Positions 6,402-7,762 of a stretch of DNA of 7,762 nucleotides are shown here, one piece after another. Position 1 is the stretch's first letter; every line of letters starts with the position of its first letter. A program made the translations under genes and the position numbers. Location: assembly GCA_017428585.1 (NCBI GenBank), contig JAFRQN010000155.1, positions 1 to 7,762 of the forward strand, given 5' to 3'. Source of the stretch: Bacteroidota bacterium. Lineage in GTDB: Bacteria; Bacteroidota; Ignavibacteria; Kapaibacteriales; UBA2268. The notes under the pieces were generated by a model. That model was given only the letters and a program-made list of their open reading frames with translations. It did not search any database and was not told the DNA's origin.

Positions 6402-7592
6402 ATGAATATAAAAATACAAAAAAATATAGAAGATAGTTTACAAGCTGAACTGGTTGAATATAGAAGACATATTCATTCATATCCTGAATTAGGTTTTAAG
6501 GAATTTGAAACAGCTAAATATATAAAAAGCATATTAAATAAGTATAATATAGAAACAAAAGACATTTGCGAAACAGGATTTGTGGCTGATATAGGCAAAG
6601 GCGGTCATTGTATAGCTCTGCGTACTGAATTGGACGGACTGCCGGTAGAAGAAAAAACAAATTTGGAATACAGTTCAAAAATACCAGGCAGAATGCACGC
6701 CTGCGGTCATGATCTGCATATTGCAGTTTTGCTGGGCGTTGCAAAAGTATTAAAACAAAATGAAGATAAAATTGAAGGCAGAGTAAGATTGATATTTCAA
6801 CCTGGAGAAGAGGTTCTGCCCGGCGGCGCATCTAAGATGATAGCAGCAAACGTTTTAAAAGATGCTAATGTAGAATATGTTTTTTCACAACATATTGATC
6901 CTATGCTTCCTGCTGGAACGATTTCCATTCCTCAAAAGGAAGCAATGGCATCAACCAATGAGCTTTTTTGGACGATAAAAGGCAAAGCGTCCCACGCTGC
7001 ACAGCCGCACTTGGGCAATGATGCAATTTTAGCTTCAGTAAATATTGTTAATTTTATACAGTCTATAGTAACAAAATTTAGAAATCCTATTACACCTGCG
7101 GTTATATCCGTTTGTTCTATCAATGGCGGGAATACAACAAACATATTTCCATCTGAAGTAAAAATGCAGGGCGTAATGCGTACTTTTGATATGAAGCTGC
7201 GCAAAGAAATAGAAGAACTGCTAATCAGCAAAAGCAGCGATATTGCAGCTTTATATAATACATCATGTGAGTTATATATTGATCATGGCTACCCTGCTTT
7301 GATAAATAATTCCAATGCAGTAAAAATAGTAACTGATGCAGCAAACAACATATTTAATAAGTCGGATATAGAAATTGCAGAACCAAAACTACTGGCAGAA
7401 GATTTTGCATATTTTGCACAGGAACTGCCATCCTGCTATTGGTTTATGGGAACAGCAAGAGAAAATGAAGAAAAATACAGTCTGCATAGTCCTTTTATAA
7501 ATCCATCAGAAGAAGTTTTGATAAAAGGCGTTAAATTGTTTATTGAAATTGTCAATACTGCATTAAATAAATTAAATACAGAAAATAATTAA
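6402..7592 (+). CDS. M20-family metallo-amidohydrolase (N-acyl amino acid / hippurate hydrolase type)
   Basis: This is probably a cytoplasmic two-metal enzyme that hydrolyses the amide bond of N-acylated amino acids or a similar small substrate. It belongs to the M20D-type amidohydrolases, alongside hippurate hydrolase, aminoacylase, N-acetyldiaminopimelate deacetylase and IAA-amino acid hydrolase; the true substrate cannot be told from sequence. Motifs in order: RRHIHSYPELGFKEFET at 21-37; ALRTELDGLP at 72-81; MHACGHDLH at 98-106 with metal ligands Cys101 and His103; FQPGEE at 132-137 with the catalytic/metal Glu pair; His164 in QHIDP; KASHAAQPH at 195-203 in the dimerisation lid domain (about 185-300); LAEDFAYF at 331-338; and LHSPF with His362. 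The length of 396 residues is normal. There is no signal peptide. AAGGA at 6388-6392 precedes the ATG by 9 bases. The gene begins 26 bases after the phosphatase stop and is followed 18 bases later by the LRR gene. Confidence 0.93.
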   Translation: MNIKIQKNIEDSLQAELVEYRRHIHSYPELGFKEFETAKYIKSILNKYNIETKDICETGFVADIGKGGHCIALRTELDGLPVEEKTNLEYSSKIPGRMHACGHDLHIAVLLGVAKVLKQNEDKIEGRVRLIFQPGEEVLPGGASKMIAANVLKDANVEYVFSQHIDPMLPAGTISIPQKEAMASTNELFWTIKGKASHAAQPHLGNDAILASVNIVNFIQSIVTKFRNPITPAVISVCSINGGNTTNIFPSEVKMQGVMRTFDMKLRKEIEELLISKSSDIAALYNTSCELYIDHGYPALINNSNAVKIVTDAANNIFNKSDIEIAEPKLLAEDFAYFAQELPSCYWFMGTARENEEKYSLHSPFINPSEEVLIKGVKLFIEIVNTALNKLNTENN

Positions 7593-7610
7593 TTTAATAT
7601 AGGTAATAGA

Positions 7611-7762
7611 ATGGAAACAACCAATAATCCAATTTTTCATACAATAGAATCTGCTTTAAAAGATCCATTGTCAGTAAAATACTTAGATATAAACTATACT
7701 AATTTGGAAACTTTTCCAAAAGAGGTTTTTAAATTGGAAAATTTAGAGGAATTGGCTATTTA
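7611..7762 (+). CDS. Leucine-rich-repeat protein, 5' end only (cut by window edge)
   Basis: An open frame begins with ATG at 7611 and runs 50 codons to the edge without a stop. The protein starts METTNNPIFH. From residue 22 it reads VKYLDINYTNLETFPKEV then FKLENLEELAI, which fits the leucine-rich repeat pattern LxLxxxxLxxLPxxIxxLxNLxxLxL with conserved spacing. LRR domains bind other proteins; what this one binds, and what domains follow, lies outside the window. There is no signal peptide in the visible part, so it is probably cytoplasmic. TAGGTAA at 7600-7606 is a weak ribosome-binding site. The 18-base gap after the amidohydrolase makes it the next member of the same apparent operon. Confidence 0.75.
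   Translation, partial: METTNNPIFHTIESALKDPLSVKYLDINYTNLETFPKEVFKLENLEELAI

Noticed and set aside
6514..6831. 105-codon minus-strand ORF inside the amidohydrolase
   Set aside because: It overlaps the metal-binding motifs of the M20 enzyme, and the translated sequence has no recognisable features.
6932..7231. 99-codon minus-strand ORF inside the amidohydrolase
   Set aside because: It is antisense to the conserved lid domain, and its Ser/Ile-rich content is typical of shadow frames.
1..7762. CRISPR array, tRNA/rRNA gene or insertion sequence
   Set aside because: I see no regularly spaced direct repeats, no cloverleaf with TTCGA-type arms, no transposase and no terminal inverted repeats bounding a gene.

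Overview
This window is AT-rich (well under 40% G+C by eye). It carries seven genes, all on the + strand: six complete and one cut by the right edge. The 811-residue outer-membrane protein has a carboxypeptidase-regulatory-like domain, a plug and a beta-barrel in that order. That architecture is typical of the Bacteroidota/Chlorobiota-Ignavibacteria (FCB) group. Several genes have a purine-rich ribosome-binding site, which is less usual for classical Bacteroidota and may favour a deeper FCB lineage. The lineage is inferred from protein architecture and composition only.

Layout. Positions 1-141 are non-coding leader. Positions 142-1579 hold ispF (non-mevalonate isoprenoid synthesis) and, 22 bases later, a beta-class DNA adenine methyltransferase with no endonuclease beside it. 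Positions 1580-1788 are a non-coding gap with small inverted repeats and a candidate promoter. Positions 1789-4224 hold the TonB-dependent-receptor-like outer-membrane protein, apparently transcribed alone. Positions 4225-4379 are a non-coding gap with two hairpins, one of them a perfect 16-bp stem. From 4380 to the end there is a tight cluster with gaps of 18-26 bases: an RluA-family pseudouridine synthase, a GAF-like/PP2C (SpoIIE/RsbU-type) phosphatase, an M20-family amidohydrolase, and the first 50 codons of a leucine-rich-repeat protein.

How the genes relate. The last four look like one operon by spacing, but they do not form an obvious pathway: RNA modification, stress or partner-switch signalling, amide hydrolysis and a protein-interaction scaffold. 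The PP2C phosphatase and the LRR protein are the two most likely to act in signalling. No anti-sigma or anti-anti-sigma partner is visible in the window.

Overall judgement. I see mostly recognisable families and no convincing evidence of a new multi-gene system, CRISPR array, transposon or RNA gene. The points most worth a second look are: an IspF that lacks the normally conserved arginine of its trimer-axis pocket, the strong AT hairpin at 4288-4325 whose right arm shares a 15-base word with the region upstream of the receptor gene, the solitary methyltransferase, and the acidic tail on the outer-membrane protein.
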